A stretch of DNA of 42,527 nt from Elusimicrobiota bacterium (GCA_012523635.1 JAAYTX010000093.1:1-42527); one strand, 5' to 3'. Positions 1 through 8,239 are shown, counted from the stretch's first letter. The notes: a model not told the origin generated them from the letters alone. Numbers and translations are program-made.

Positions 1-529
1 TGCGGGTCAGGTCCGCCCAGAAATTGCCGATATTGTCCGTTTTGCCGGACGTGATTGCGCGCGCAAGCGCGGCGAAAACCGCCATGCCCGTCGCCGCGCT
101 GAGGAAATTCTGCACGCCCAGGCCCAGCATCTGCGTCAGATAGCCGAGCGTCGTCTCGCCTGCGTAAGCCTGCCAGTTGGTGTTGGTCATGAAGCTGGCC
201 GCCGTGTTGAACGCCAGCGACCAGTCCACGGGGCCAGCGTTGTTCGGGTTAAGCGGCAACTTATGCTGAAACAGTTGCAGTGCGAAGACCGCCAGGAACC
301 CCAGCGCGTTGAACGCCAGCAGCGCCCCGGCGTAGCTTTTCCAGGTCATCGGCTCGTCCGGGTTTATGCCGCACAGCCGGTAGACCAGGCGTTCCAGCGG
401 TCCGAAGAGCCTGTGCTGGAAAGGGCTTTTGTCCTGCAAGGCTGCGGCCACATAAGCGCCCAGCGGCCTGGCTAAAACAAGCAGCGCGGCTATGTAAAGC
501 GCAATCTGCGCGATGTCGTATTTGTTCAT
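1..529 (-). CDS. kdpA: Potassium-transporting ATPase subunit KdpA, N-terminal part (runs off window start)
   Basis: Minus-strand translation starts MNKYDIAQIALYIAALLVLARPLGAYVAAALQDKSPFQHRLFGPLERLVYRLCGINPDEPMTWKSYAGALLAFN...NPNNAGPVDWSLAFNTAASFMTNTNWQAYAGETTLGYLTQMLGLGVQNFLSAATGMAV, a characteristic KdpA N-terminus. The frame is open to the window edge, and SD GGAGAGG lies upstream. Confidence 0.95.
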   Translation of the reverse strand, partial: MNKYDIAQIALYIAALLVLARPLGAYVAAALQDKSPFQHRLFGPLERLVYRLCGINPDEPMTWKSYAGALLAFNALGFLAVFALQLFQHKLPLNPNNAGPVDWSLAFNTAASFMTNTNWQAYAGETTLGYLTQMLGLGVQNFLSAATGMAVFAALARAITSGKTDNIGNFWADLTR

Positions 530-530
530 G

Positions 531-614
531 TTAAAACCTCTCCGGGTTGAATACGGCGTAAACCAGATAGGCGAATACCAAAATCGAAGCAATAAATGCG
601 GTGGTAAAAGCCAT
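531..614 (-). CDS. kdpF: KdpF-like small membrane subunit (27 aa, MAFTTAFIASILVFAYLVYAVFNPERF)
   Basis: Single TM peptide ending in the YLVYA-x-x-NPE/NAE-like motif typical of KdpF, immediately upstream of kdpA, with an SD (GGAGAAG). The supplied 64-aa ORF over-extends it. Confidence 0.85.
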   Translation of the reverse strand: MAFTTAFIASILVFAYLVYAVFNPERF

Positions 615-625
615 GGTTTCTTCTC

Positions 626-694
626 CTAATCCTTGCGTTTTCCTGTCGCTAAAGCTCCGGCTGCTATGAACAGAAAGGCGCCGGTACGAGACAT
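626..694 (-). CDS. Candidate 22-aa small ORF upstream of kdpF (MSRTGAFLFIAAGALATGKRKD)
   Basis: ATG at 694 preceded by a strong SD (TAGGAGGCAATT-ATG) and stop TAG at 626-628, 11 nt before the kdpF start. It has a hydrophobic core and a basic C-terminus. Confidence 0.5.
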   Translation of the reverse strand: MSRTGAFLFIAAGALATGKRKD

Positions 695-781
695 AATTGC
701 CTCCTAATAAACAGCTTAAGCGCACCTTAATTAAAAGATACCTCCTCCGCCCAGGGAAGGAAAGTAAAGATAGCGCCGGAA

Positions 782-804
782 AGCGTAAAAAAAGAGTAAA
801 AATC
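782..804 (-). promoter_or_regulatory. Putative KdpE-like operator upstream of the kdp operon
   Basis: Minus strand reads GGATTTTTACTCTTTTTTTACGC, a T-rich direct-repeat site (TTTTAC...TTTTTAC) resembling the E. coli kdp operator as I recall it (TTTTTATACTTTTTTTACAC), about 90 nt upstream of the first small ORF. Confidence 0.4.
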
Positions 805-876
805 CGCCCGCATACGGATTTGCGGGGTTTTAAGCGCTAAATGCGGGGGGTTGCCGGATAACGACGGCGCAGGCGC

Positions 877-903
877 AAAAAAAGGCGGGACGAAAGTCCC
901 GCC
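877..903 (-). terminator. Rho-independent terminator of the OmpA/Pal-like gene
   Basis: GGCGGGAC-TTTC-GTCCCGCC stem-loop followed by a T-run on the minus strand. Confidence 0.85.
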
Positions 904-929
904 TTCGGTGCGGATATGCCTTCAGGAAA

Positions 930-1418
930 TCAGAAAATGGCCTGCCAGTTGCGGGTGGTGAGGCGGAATTCCACGCGGCGGTTCAGCGCGCGCGCTTCCT
1001 CGGTGGTGCTGCGCACCAGCGGCTTGCGCTCCCCGTAGCCGTATATCTTCACATAGTCTGGCCAGACGCCCCTGTCGGTCAGATAGGTTTTCACGGCTTT
1101 GGCGCGGGCGTAGGACAGCGCGTCGTTGTAGTCGTCGGAGCCGACGTCGTCGCAGTGCCCTTCCACCACCAGCTTCAGCGTGCGGTTGTCTATCAGTATC
1201 TGCGCTATCTTGTTCAGGGTTTCGTAGGAGGCGGGCAGCAGTATGGCCTTGTCCGATTCGAACTCTATGGCCGGCAGCTGGCGCGAGGCTATCATCTCCT
1301 TTATGGTCTGGAGTTTCTGGGCGTCGCGCCTGGCCCACTCGCGTTCCTCGTAAGACACCGAGGCGCAGGCGGCCAGGCCCAGCAGCAGTATGGCGGGAAG
1401 CAGTTTTTTCACAGGCAC
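930..1418 (-). CDS. OmpA-family / peptidoglycan-associated (Pal-like) lipoprotein
   Basis: Lipoprotein signal MPVKKLLPAILLLGLAAC; OmpA C-terminal domain motifs (VVEGHCDDVGSDDYNDALSYARAKAVKTYL, IYGYGERKPLV, LNRRVEFRLT). Confidence 0.9.
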   Translation of the reverse strand: MPVKKLLPAILLLGLAACASVSYEEREWARRDAQKLQTIKEMIASRQLPAIEFESDKAILLPASYETLNKIAQILIDNRTLKLVVEGHCDDVGSDDYNDALSYARAKAVKTYLTDRGVWPDYVKIYGYGERKPLVRSTTEEARALNRRVEFRLTTRNWQAIF

Positions 1419-1482
1419 ATTCTACAAAAGTCTTCCCGCCCGGGCCACCCTCTTTTTCCGCCCGGGAGGGTTTCCTGACGGG

Positions 1483-1875
1483 CTAGGCCAGCCCGGTTTC
1501 CTTCAGCGCTTCCTTCAGCGACTGCGGCGTCGCCGGCTTCACTATGTAGCCGGAGCATTCCTTGTTGTAGGATTCGGAAACGTCCTTGAGCCGGTTCTTG
1601 ACCGTCACCATCAGCACCTTTGAGCGTTTGGCCGCCGGCACGGCCAGCTTCTCCTCCTGGGCGCGCAGCAGCTCAAGCACTTTCTTGCCGTCCATGCCGG
1701 GCATCTCTATGTCCAGCGTGACAAGCTCGTACGGCAGGCCGCTTTCCAGCGCGTCGCGGAACAGCAGGAGCGCCGCCTCGCCTCCGGGAGCGACGTCGCA
1801 GTCCCCGTATGCCGCCAGCAGCGATTTAAGCTGCGTGCGGCTGGTGTAATCGTCGTCCACAACCAGTATTCTCAT
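1483..1875 (-). CDS. Single-domain response regulator (CheY-like receiver)
   Basis: MRILVVDDDYTSRTQLKSLLAAYG...LVTLDIEMPGMDGKKVLELL...GYIVKPATPQSL. The start at M15 of the supplied ORF is more plausible than the extended start. Confidence 0.9.
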   Translation of the reverse strand: MRILVVDDDYTSRTQLKSLLAAYGDCDVAPGGEAALLLFRDALESGLPYELVTLDIEMPGMDGKKVLELLRAQEEKLAVPAAKRSKVLMVTVKNRLKDVSESYNKECSGYIVKPATPQSLKEALKETGLA

Positions 1876-1891
1876 AATCCCTCCGTACGGC

Positions 1892-3541
1892 TCAGGCGTC
1901 CATGGCCGCCACCACAAGCGGGGCGATGCGCGTTATTTCCGCGGCATGGGCGGCGCAGGCCGCCCCATCCCCCGACCGGGCGGCATCCTCAAGCTGGCGC
2001 GCGGCCGCCGATAACCCCGGGGCTCCCACGGCGGCCGCGCTTCCCGCCAGCTTATGCGCTGTTTTCCCCAGCGTCGCGAAATCCCCCCCGCGCAGCTGCT
2101 GGTCCAGCGCGGGAAGAAAAAGTTCCAGGTCCCCCCTGAATTTGCTTAGGGCCATGCGGTAAAGCATGGCGTTTCCGCCGAAGAGCTCAAGCCCCAGCGC
2201 CGCGTCGAGCGCAGGGGAGGCTGAGTTTGTTGTCGGCGCGGCCTGCGGCCGGGCCGCCTGCGCGGCGGGCAGGTTCACGTGCCCGTATCTGCCTATCAGC
2301 GCGGCCAGCGCGCCCACCTTGGTGGGTTTCAGCAGCACTTCCGCGAAGCCTGTTTCCAGGCATTCGCGGTGCACTGCCGGGTTCACGTTCGCGGTGATGG
2401 CTATCAGCGGCAGGCGCGGATGCTTCAGGCGTATGTTGGCGGCGGCTATCACGCCGTCCATGACCGGCATCTGCAGGTCAAGGAACACGAGGTCGAATTC
2501 CGTCTTTTCGCAGGCGGCGACGGCCTCCTCGCCGTTTTCCACTAAAACCAGGTTTTTAAGCCCCAGTTGCTGGAGCTGCGCCCGCGCCAGGTCGCGGTTG
2601 ACCTCCTGGTCTTCGGCGTAAAGTATGCGCAGGTTCTCGGCCGGGACGGGGATTTCCGCCGGAGCCGCCGCCGCGCCGTCCCTGGCCGCCGCAGACGCCT
2701 CCTGCGCCAGCTTTGTGGTGAACGGTATCTCGCACCAGAAGATGCTTCCTTTGCCGGGCTGGCTTGAGCAGCCCAGCGTGCCGCCCATCTGCTCCACCAG
2801 GCGCTTCACTATGTAAGTGCCAAGCCCTGTGCCCTCGTATTTTCGGTCGAGGTTTGAGTCGGCCTGATAGAACGGGGTGAACAGGTTCTTCATTTTATCG
2901 GCGTCCATGCCTATGCCGCTGTCGGAGATGCGGAAGCGGGCGCGGTACTGGTCCGGCCCCGAACGCTCCGCCGTGATTTCCAGCGCCACAAACCCTTTTT
3001 CGGTGAACTTCACGGCGTTGCCCACCAGGTTCACCAGTATCTGGCGCACGCGGTAGGCGTCGCCTATCACCTGCGGGGGCAGGCCTTCTGCGGCGGACAC
3101 GTCAAGCCGCAGGCCCTTGGCCTCGGCCAGCGGGCGCATTATGGTTTCCAGGTCGCGGGCGACGCCCGACAGCGTGAACGGCCTGGCCACCAGGTCGAAG
3201 GTGCCTGCCTCCATTTTGGCCTGGTCCAGAATGTCGTTGATGAGGCGCAGGAAGGATTCAGACTCGTGCATTATTATAGACGCCCGCCGCACCACTTCCG
3301 GCTGGTTTGAAATCAGCGTTATATACTCCGCGAACCCGATGATGGCATGCAGCGGCGTGCGCATCTCGTGCGAGATGCGGGACAGGAATTCGCTTTTCGC
3401 GGTGTCGGCGTCGGGTTTCGCGGCCTTGTCGAACCGGTCGTAAGTCTCCGATACGGAGCGCAAAAGAGGTTCCAGTTCGCGGGGTATGTCCTTCTCCCCC
3501 CCGAAAATGTCGCGCAGTTGCAATACCAGCCTTTTGTTCAT
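1892..3541 (-). CDS. Soluble hybrid sensor histidine kinase (HisKA-HATPase-REC-HPt)
   Basis: H-box SHEMRTPLHAIIGFAEY, N-box NLVGNAVKFTEKG, G-boxes DSGIGM / GTGLGTYIVKRLVEQMGG, receiver LDLQMPVMDG, C-terminal HPt-like TAHKLAGSAAAVGA. Start taken at MNKRLVLQLRDIFGG. Confidence 0.92.
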   Translation of the reverse strand: MNKRLVLQLRDIFGGEKDIPRELEPLLRSVSETYDRFDKAAKPDADTAKSEFLSRISHEMRTPLHAIIGFAEYITLISNQPEVVRRASIIMHESESFLRLINDILDQAKMEAGTFDLVARPFTLSGVARDLETIMRPLAEAKGLRLDVSAAEGLPPQVIGDAYRVRQILVNLVGNAVKFTEKGFVALEITAERSGPDQYRARFRISDSGIGMDADKMKNLFTPFYQADSNLDRKYEGTGLGTYIVKRLVEQMGGTLGCSSQPGKGSIFWCEIPFTTKLAQEASAAARDGAAAAPAEIPVPAENLRILYAEDQEVNRDLARAQLQQLGLKNLVLVENGEEAVAACEKTEFDLVFLDLQMPVMDGVIAAANIRLKHPRLPLIAITANVNPAVHRECLETGFAEVLLKPTKVGALAALIGRYGHVNLPAAQAARPQAAPTTNSASPALDAALGLELFGGNAMLYRMALSKFRGDLELFLPALDQQLRGGDFATLGKTAHKLAGSAAAVGAPGLSAAARQLEDAARSGDGAACAAHAAEITRIAPLVVAAMDA

Positions 3542-3719
3542 ACCGCTCCCGGCTTTGCGGGTGTTTTTTACGCGCAACGCTTCAGCCCCCCGCTTCGCAA
3601 GCCATGCGCCGCTGTTTCCATTGGCGCTTTGTACTCCAGTATATCCGCCGGCTATTGCGCCTGCTATCGGGAGCCGTCCTACACGTTTGTAGGGATGGGG
3701 GTTCGGGTCGAATTGTGAA

Positions 3720-4072
3720 CATCTTGTGCAAAAATAAACCTTTATCCACATTTTCAACACTCATTTTCCGCTTTTTAAGCCCCATTTGGGCTGGTTTATC
3801 CACATTAGGTTGACAATTATATACGGTTATTCTGCCGTCGGAAAAAGGCATTTTTTTGCGCGGGGTTGCCAACAGGTGTGGAATTAATGTTGATAACTTT
3901 ACATCGTTTGAGATTGTGCTTGTTTTATAAGGCTTTTTTACGGTTTTTCAGCGGGGAAGGGGCGGGTTTTCCGGCTTTAGACAGCTTTATCAACAGCTAA
4001 AAGCGGGGGTGTGTGGATAACTTCGCGATTTGTGCAAATTGCTTTGGCATTTGCGCAAACGCTTTGGGGCAT
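3720..4072. other. Candidate replication origin / DnaA-box cluster
   Basis: Perfect TTATCCACA at 3742-3750(+), 3796-3804(+) and 4012-4020(-); TTATCAACA at 3987-3995(+) and 3888-3896(-). All lie in an AT-rich noncoding stretch between two CDSs. Confidence 0.6.
4029..4072. repeat. Two-copy tandem repeat TTTGYGCAAAnnGCTTTGG(GG)CA
   Basis: TTTGTGCAAATTGCTTTGGCA followed by TTTGCGCAAACGCTTTGGGGCA. A further TTGTGCAAA is at 3724-3732. Confidence 0.6.
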
Positions 4073-4073
4073 G

Positions 4074-4100
4074 AAAAAGCCCCGCTTTTATGCGGGGCTT
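4074..4100 (-). terminator. Rho-independent terminator of the ferritin-like gene
   Basis: AGCCCCGC-ATAAAA-GCGGGGCT followed by TTTTC on the minus strand. Confidence 0.85.
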
Positions 4101-4124
4101 TGCATGGCTAAAGCCGGACTGGCC

Positions 4125-4667
4125 CTATGCGGCTTCCTGCTTCAGTTGGGCAATCAGTTTCGAAAGCATCCGTATGTGCTTGAGCTCCTCGGCCACTATG
4201 CCGTCTATTACCAGCTTGTCGTTTTCCTCGTCCATGTTTTCGCGCATTGAGAGGTAGAAGACGACGGAATCCTTTTCCATGCCCATGGCGGTCTGCGCCA
4301 GCTTCAGCATGGAGGTGTTGGCCGCCGCCATGTCCTGCGGCTGTGAGGACAGCACGGTTTTGGACACAAACGCGTCGGCCTGGGCAAGCGTCGGGCCCTG
4401 TCCGGCGGGCTGCAGCTCCTGCTGCACGTATTTGAAATACGCGTCTATAGAATCGGTCGAGTCTTTTTTTGCGGTAAGTTTGGCTTTTTCAAGCTGTTCA
4501 GTGAAGATGCGCGAATGCTGGAGCTCCATTTCCGCCAGGTCGTTGAAAAAACCCTGCTGTTCCTCAGTGCGGGACATTTCAGCCGCCTTGCGGTAAAACC
4601 CCGCGCCGCGCTGTTCTATCAGCACCGCCATTTCCAGAACGTCCTTGCCGTTGAATAATGCCGCCAT
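4125..4667 (-). CDS. Ferritin-like / rubrerythrin-type diiron domain protein
   Basis: Paired helical motifs EMAVLIEQRGAGFYRKAA, EMELQHSRIF, EKDSVVFYLSMRENMDEENDKLVIDGIVAEELKHIRML (ExxH-type ligands). Confidence 0.85.
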   Translation of the reverse strand: MAALFNGKDVLEMAVLIEQRGAGFYRKAAEMSRTEEQQGFFNDLAEMELQHSRIFTEQLEKAKLTAKKDSTDSIDAYFKYVQQELQPAGQGPTLAQADAFVSKTVLSSQPQDMAAANTSMLKLAQTAMGMEKDSVVFYLSMRENMDEENDKLVIDGIVAEELKHIRMLSKLIAQLKQEAA

Positions 4668-4686
4668 TCTTTCCCCCCTGCTTTTT

Positions 4687-6534
4687 TTAGTTTCCCCGCC
4701 GCTGCGAAACGGCCTGATGCCACAGCGCCAGCAGGCTGGCGCGGTACAGCAGGCCCTTGTCTTCCTGCCGCGAACCGGCGGCCAGGTTCTTAAGCCCGGC
4801 CGACAGCGCCTGCGCGTTCAGCACGCCCTGCCGCGCCAGTTCGCCGCCCGCAAGCGCGGCGCGCACCGGCTCCGGGTCCGACTCTATCCATTTCTCCCAC
4901 GGGCCCACGAAGCCGTGCTTCCTGCGCCACGAGAGGTTGCGCGGTATGTATTTTTCCGACAGCTTCCTCAAAATCCACTTGCCCTTGAAATGGCGCTGTT
5001 TGCACGAAGGCGGCATTTGCAGGGCCAGGTTTATCAGCTCCGGCGCCAGGAATGGGACCCGCGCCTCTATGCTCGCCTGCATGGTGGCCTTGTCCACCTT
5101 CATTAGCAGGGCCTCGGCCATCACCGAGCGCATGTCGAATGCCAGCAGCGCGTTGAAGCCCTTGCCCTGCTCGATGAAAGAGAACCACGAGTCGTCGCGT
5201 CCGCAGGGCGCGGCCATCAGCGCGTCAACCGCCTCCTGCCGCGACTGCAGGCCTGCCTGCGCCCAGTCCCACTGCGAGGTTATGGGGATATTCCGGTAAT
5301 GGCTGCCGCTTCCCATGCGCCGCGCCAGCGCCGCCGCCAGCGGGCGCAGGAATTCGGGCGCGTTCTGCACGCGCCACGACAGCATGGCCGGCTTGTAGCG
5401 GCGGTAGCCTGCGAAAAGCTCGTCGGCCCCTTCGCCGGAGAGGGCCACCTTCACGCGGCTGGCCGTGTGCTTTGCCAGCAGAAGGGTGGGCAGTATGGCG
5501 CTGTCGCCTATGGGTTCGTCCAGCGCGCACAGCAAAGCTGGTAGGCGGGCCAGCACCCCGCCGTCAAGCACAAGCGGGTGGTGTTGCGCGCCTATGTAAT
5601 CGGCCATCTGTTTGGCGGCGGCTGATTCGTCCAGCGCGCGTTCCCCGGAAAAGCCTATTGAAAATGTCTGCACCGTGCCGGAGCCGTGTCTGGCCGTAAG
5701 CGCGGCCACGAGGCTGGAGTCCACCCCCCCGCTCAGGAAGACGCCGACGGGCACGTCGCTCAGCAGGTGGGCTTTCACCGAGGCGTTCAGCGCGGCGTCC
5801 AGCCTTTCCATCAGCTCGGCTTCGGGGACGCCTGCCATGTCGTCGTCGGAAAGCGGGATGTCGTAATGGCGCTTTAGCGGCCCGGCGCCGGTGAACGGCT
5901 GGCCCTGCTTCAGTTCAAGGTGGTGGGCCGGGGGCAGTTTCCACACGTTTTTGAGTATGGTGCGCGGCGCGTGCAGGAAGCCGTATTGCAGGTATTCCGC
6001 GACCGAGACGGGGTCCAGCTCCGCTTCCACCCCGGCGGCAAGCAAAGCCCGCAGTTCCGACGCGAACAGCAGTTCGTCCCCGCGCACGGCGTAATAGACG
6101 GGCTTCATCCCGGCGTGGTCGCGGGCCAGCAGAAGGGTTTTGGCCTGCGAGTCGAAGAAAGCGAAGCCGTACATTCCGCTAAGCTTGCCGAGCGCGCAGG
6201 CGCCTTCGGCGCGCAGCAGGTGCAGCAGGGTTTCGGAATCGGCGTGGGTTTTGAAAGCCGCGCCGTTTTTGATAAAGGGTTCGCGCAGGGATTGGTGGTT
6301 GTAAATCTCGCCGTTGAACACCAGGGCGCATTTTTCGTCCGGCGTGAGCATGGGCTGGTGGCCCAGTTTCAGGTCCAGTATCGACAGCCGGCGGAAGCCA
6401 AGCGCCGCGCCTGAGGCCGAGTAAAAACCCTCGTCGTCCGGACCGCGGTGCATTATGGCCCCGGCCATTGCCCGCGCTTTTTCAAGGGCAGGCTTAGCGC
6501 CTGTGAACGAGTATATTCCGCAGATGCCGCACAT
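4687..6534 (-). CDS. asnB: Asparagine synthase (glutamine-hydrolysing)
   Basis: N-terminal Cys MCGICGIYSF, MHRGPDDEG, FNGEIYNH, synthetase motif SGGVDSSLVAAL, LSGEGADELFAGYRRY. Confidence 0.95.
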   Translation of the reverse strand: MCGICGIYSFTGAKPALEKARAMAGAIMHRGPDDEGFYSASGAALGFRRLSILDLKLGHQPMLTPDEKCALVFNGEIYNHQSLREPFIKNGAAFKTHADSETLLHLLRAEGACALGKLSGMYGFAFFDSQAKTLLLARDHAGMKPVYYAVRGDELLFASELRALLAAGVEAELDPVSVAEYLQYGFLHAPRTILKNVWKLPPAHHLELKQGQPFTGAGPLKRHYDIPLSDDDMAGVPEAELMERLDAALNASVKAHLLSDVPVGVFLSGGVDSSLVAALTARHGSGTVQTFSIGFSGERALDESAAAKQMADYIGAQHHPLVLDGGVLARLPALLCALDEPIGDSAILPTLLLAKHTASRVKVALSGEGADELFAGYRRYKPAMLSWRVQNAPEFLRPLAAALARRMGSGSHYRNIPITSQWDWAQAGLQSRQEAVDALMAAPCGRDDSWFSFIEQGKGFNALLAFDMRSVMAEALLMKVDKATMQASIEARVPFLAPELINLALQMPPSCKQRHFKGKWILRKLSEKYIPRNLSWRRKHGFVGPWEKWIESDPEPVRAALAGGELARQGVLNAQALSAGLKNLAAGSRQEDKGLLYRASLLALWHQAVSQRRGN

Positions 6535-6580
6535 AGGAGATAAGGATATAAAATCTGCGCCCGCTCCGCGAGTGGGCGGG

Positions 6581-8239
6581 TCAGCGGGGGGCCAGCTTCA
6601 ATATCGCCCCGGCAATGTTCGCGGCCAGCAGGGTGTTTCCCTTTTCGGTGCAGTGCCCGAAATCTCCGGCGAAGTAATCGGTGAAATACTCGCCATAGGA
6701 GTTTCGCGCCACGGCGTCGCGGAAGGGCTTTTCGTTATCGACGAAAAAAACGCCGGGGTTCTCCTCGAATATGTCGCGCAGAGGGGCAAGCGGGCGCATG
6801 GGGTACTGCGCGCAGATATAGGTTATGCCACGCGCCTTGAGCATTTGCGCCAGCGCCAGGTAGTTTTTCGCGGTGGCCTGCGGCAGCGGGCCATAGGACG
6901 AAGGCGCGGCGGCGTAAAACGCGGCTTTTGCGCTGTCGCCCATCAGCCTGTAATGCGCGGCCAGCAGGTTTCGCGCCACAACCATAATGGGGCCCGGCGC
7001 GGCAGCTTTACCTTCGGGCGCGGCGGCTTTCAGCAGTTCGGCAACGGCTTTGCGGGCCTGCGGGTTTTCGGCATATGGCGCAGTCCGTCCGTATTTTTCG
7101 CGCAGTGCCCCGGCAAGGCCGGCGACGCGCCCCGCCAGCGCGTCCGCCGCAAGCTGCTGGTACAGGCTTGCGTCTTCGCCGGAAAGATAGCAGATGCCCA
7201 GCAGTGCGCGCATTTCGCGGCTTTCAGGATGCGCCGCGGCCGACTTTTCAAGAAACTCCAGCGCCAGCCCGGGTTGTATTGAACGCAAAAGCAGCAGGGT
7301 TTCGGCGGCCGCCGAAGGCGTTTCCGGGTCAAGCCGTATTGCCCGCAGGTAGTTTTCGAGCGCTTTCATGTTTTGCCCTGAACCGGCATAAAGGCGGCCC
7401 AGATGCAGGTAAGACCATTCGTTGTCCGGGGCTTTGGCGGCGGGGGAAAGCAGGGTTTGCTCGGCTCGGGCTTTTTCTCCGCGGGCAATATAGACCTGCG
7501 CCAGCAGGTGCAGGGCGCTTATATCGCCGGGGTTGCGCTTCAGCACGGAGTTTAAAACGGTTTCGGCCAGCGCGTTATTGCCGTCGCTTAGCAGCAGGCG
7601 GGCCTGCCTGGTCCGCGCTTCGTCGGCACCGGGGCCGGGTTGCGTTGCAGAGGCCCCTGCCCGGGTTTCAGCATTTGCGGTGGATGGAAAAAGCAGTTGC
7701 GGCAGTACGGACAGCCGCGCCGCCTTCCGCGCCCCAAGATGCAGGCCCAGCAGTTTGAACAGCCTGTATACGCGCAGGGAATACAGCATCTTTTTCGCGG
7801 CTGACGGGGATTTTTCGTAAACGGGCATGTGAGAGCCCGCATCGTTCACTCCCATCATGCTTACCACGAAATCGGGCCTGTACCGGTCCATCCATCCGGG
7901 CAGAAGGGAGAGAATAACATCGGTGTCGGTGCCGGGGATCCCTTTATCCACCACGCTGAATTCCGCGCCGCCGGGTTGCGAATTCAGCAGGCGTTCCAGT
8001 ATCGCGGGGTACTGGTTTGCAGTCGTGGATTCGCCTACGCACAGCACCGTCAGCGAATGCTTGCGGGCAAGCGCCCGGCGGTTGCGGCTTTCCTGCCGTC
8101 CCGAGGCAATGGCCCCCGCCGCCCGCAGGCCCAGTTCCAGCAGCACGAAGGCGAGAAAAACGCCGAACAGCACAAGGAGCGCGCGGTTAAGCGGCGCGGA
8201 CAGCCCCTTTTTTTCTGCTGGAATATTGAGTGTTCCCAT
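6581..8239 (-). CDS. Membrane-anchored SGNH/GDSL-type hydrolase with internal TPR region
   Basis: N-terminal TM helix; VLCVGESTT (block I), MMGVNDAG (block III), TPR-like repeats (ALHLLAQVYIARGEKARAEQTLL, SYLHLGRLYAGSGQNMKALENYLRAIRLDP), C-terminal GDFGHCTEKGN (D-x-x-H block V). Confidence 0.85.
   Translation of the reverse strand: MGTLNIPAEKKGLSAPLNRALLVLFGVFLAFVLLELGLRAAGAIASGRQESRNRRALARKHSLTVLCVGESTTANQYPAILERLLNSQPGGAEFSVVDKGIPGTDTDVILSLLPGWMDRYRPDFVVSMMGVNDAGSHMPVYEKSPSAAKKMLYSLRVYRLFKLLGLHLGARKAARLSVLPQLLFPSTANAETRAGASATQPGPGADEARTRQARLLLSDGNNALAETVLNSVLKRNPGDISALHLLAQVYIARGEKARAEQTLLSPAAKAPDNEWSYLHLGRLYAGSGQNMKALENYLRAIRLDPETPSAAAETLLLLRSIQPGLALEFLEKSAAAHPESREMRALLGICYLSGEDASLYQQLAADALAGRVAGLAGALREKYGRTAPYAENPQARKAVAELLKAAAPEGKAAAPGPIMVVARNLLAAHYRLMGDSAKAAFYAAAPSSYGPLPQATAKNYLALAQMLKARGITYICAQYPMRPLAPLRDIFEENPGVFFVDNEKPFRDAVARNSYGEYFTDYFAGDFGHCTEKGNTLLAANIAGAILKLAPR

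Noticed and set aside
6455-7282. 275-aa plus-strand ORF
   Set aside because: Overlaps asnB and SGNH hydrolase genes on the opposite strand; shadow frame.
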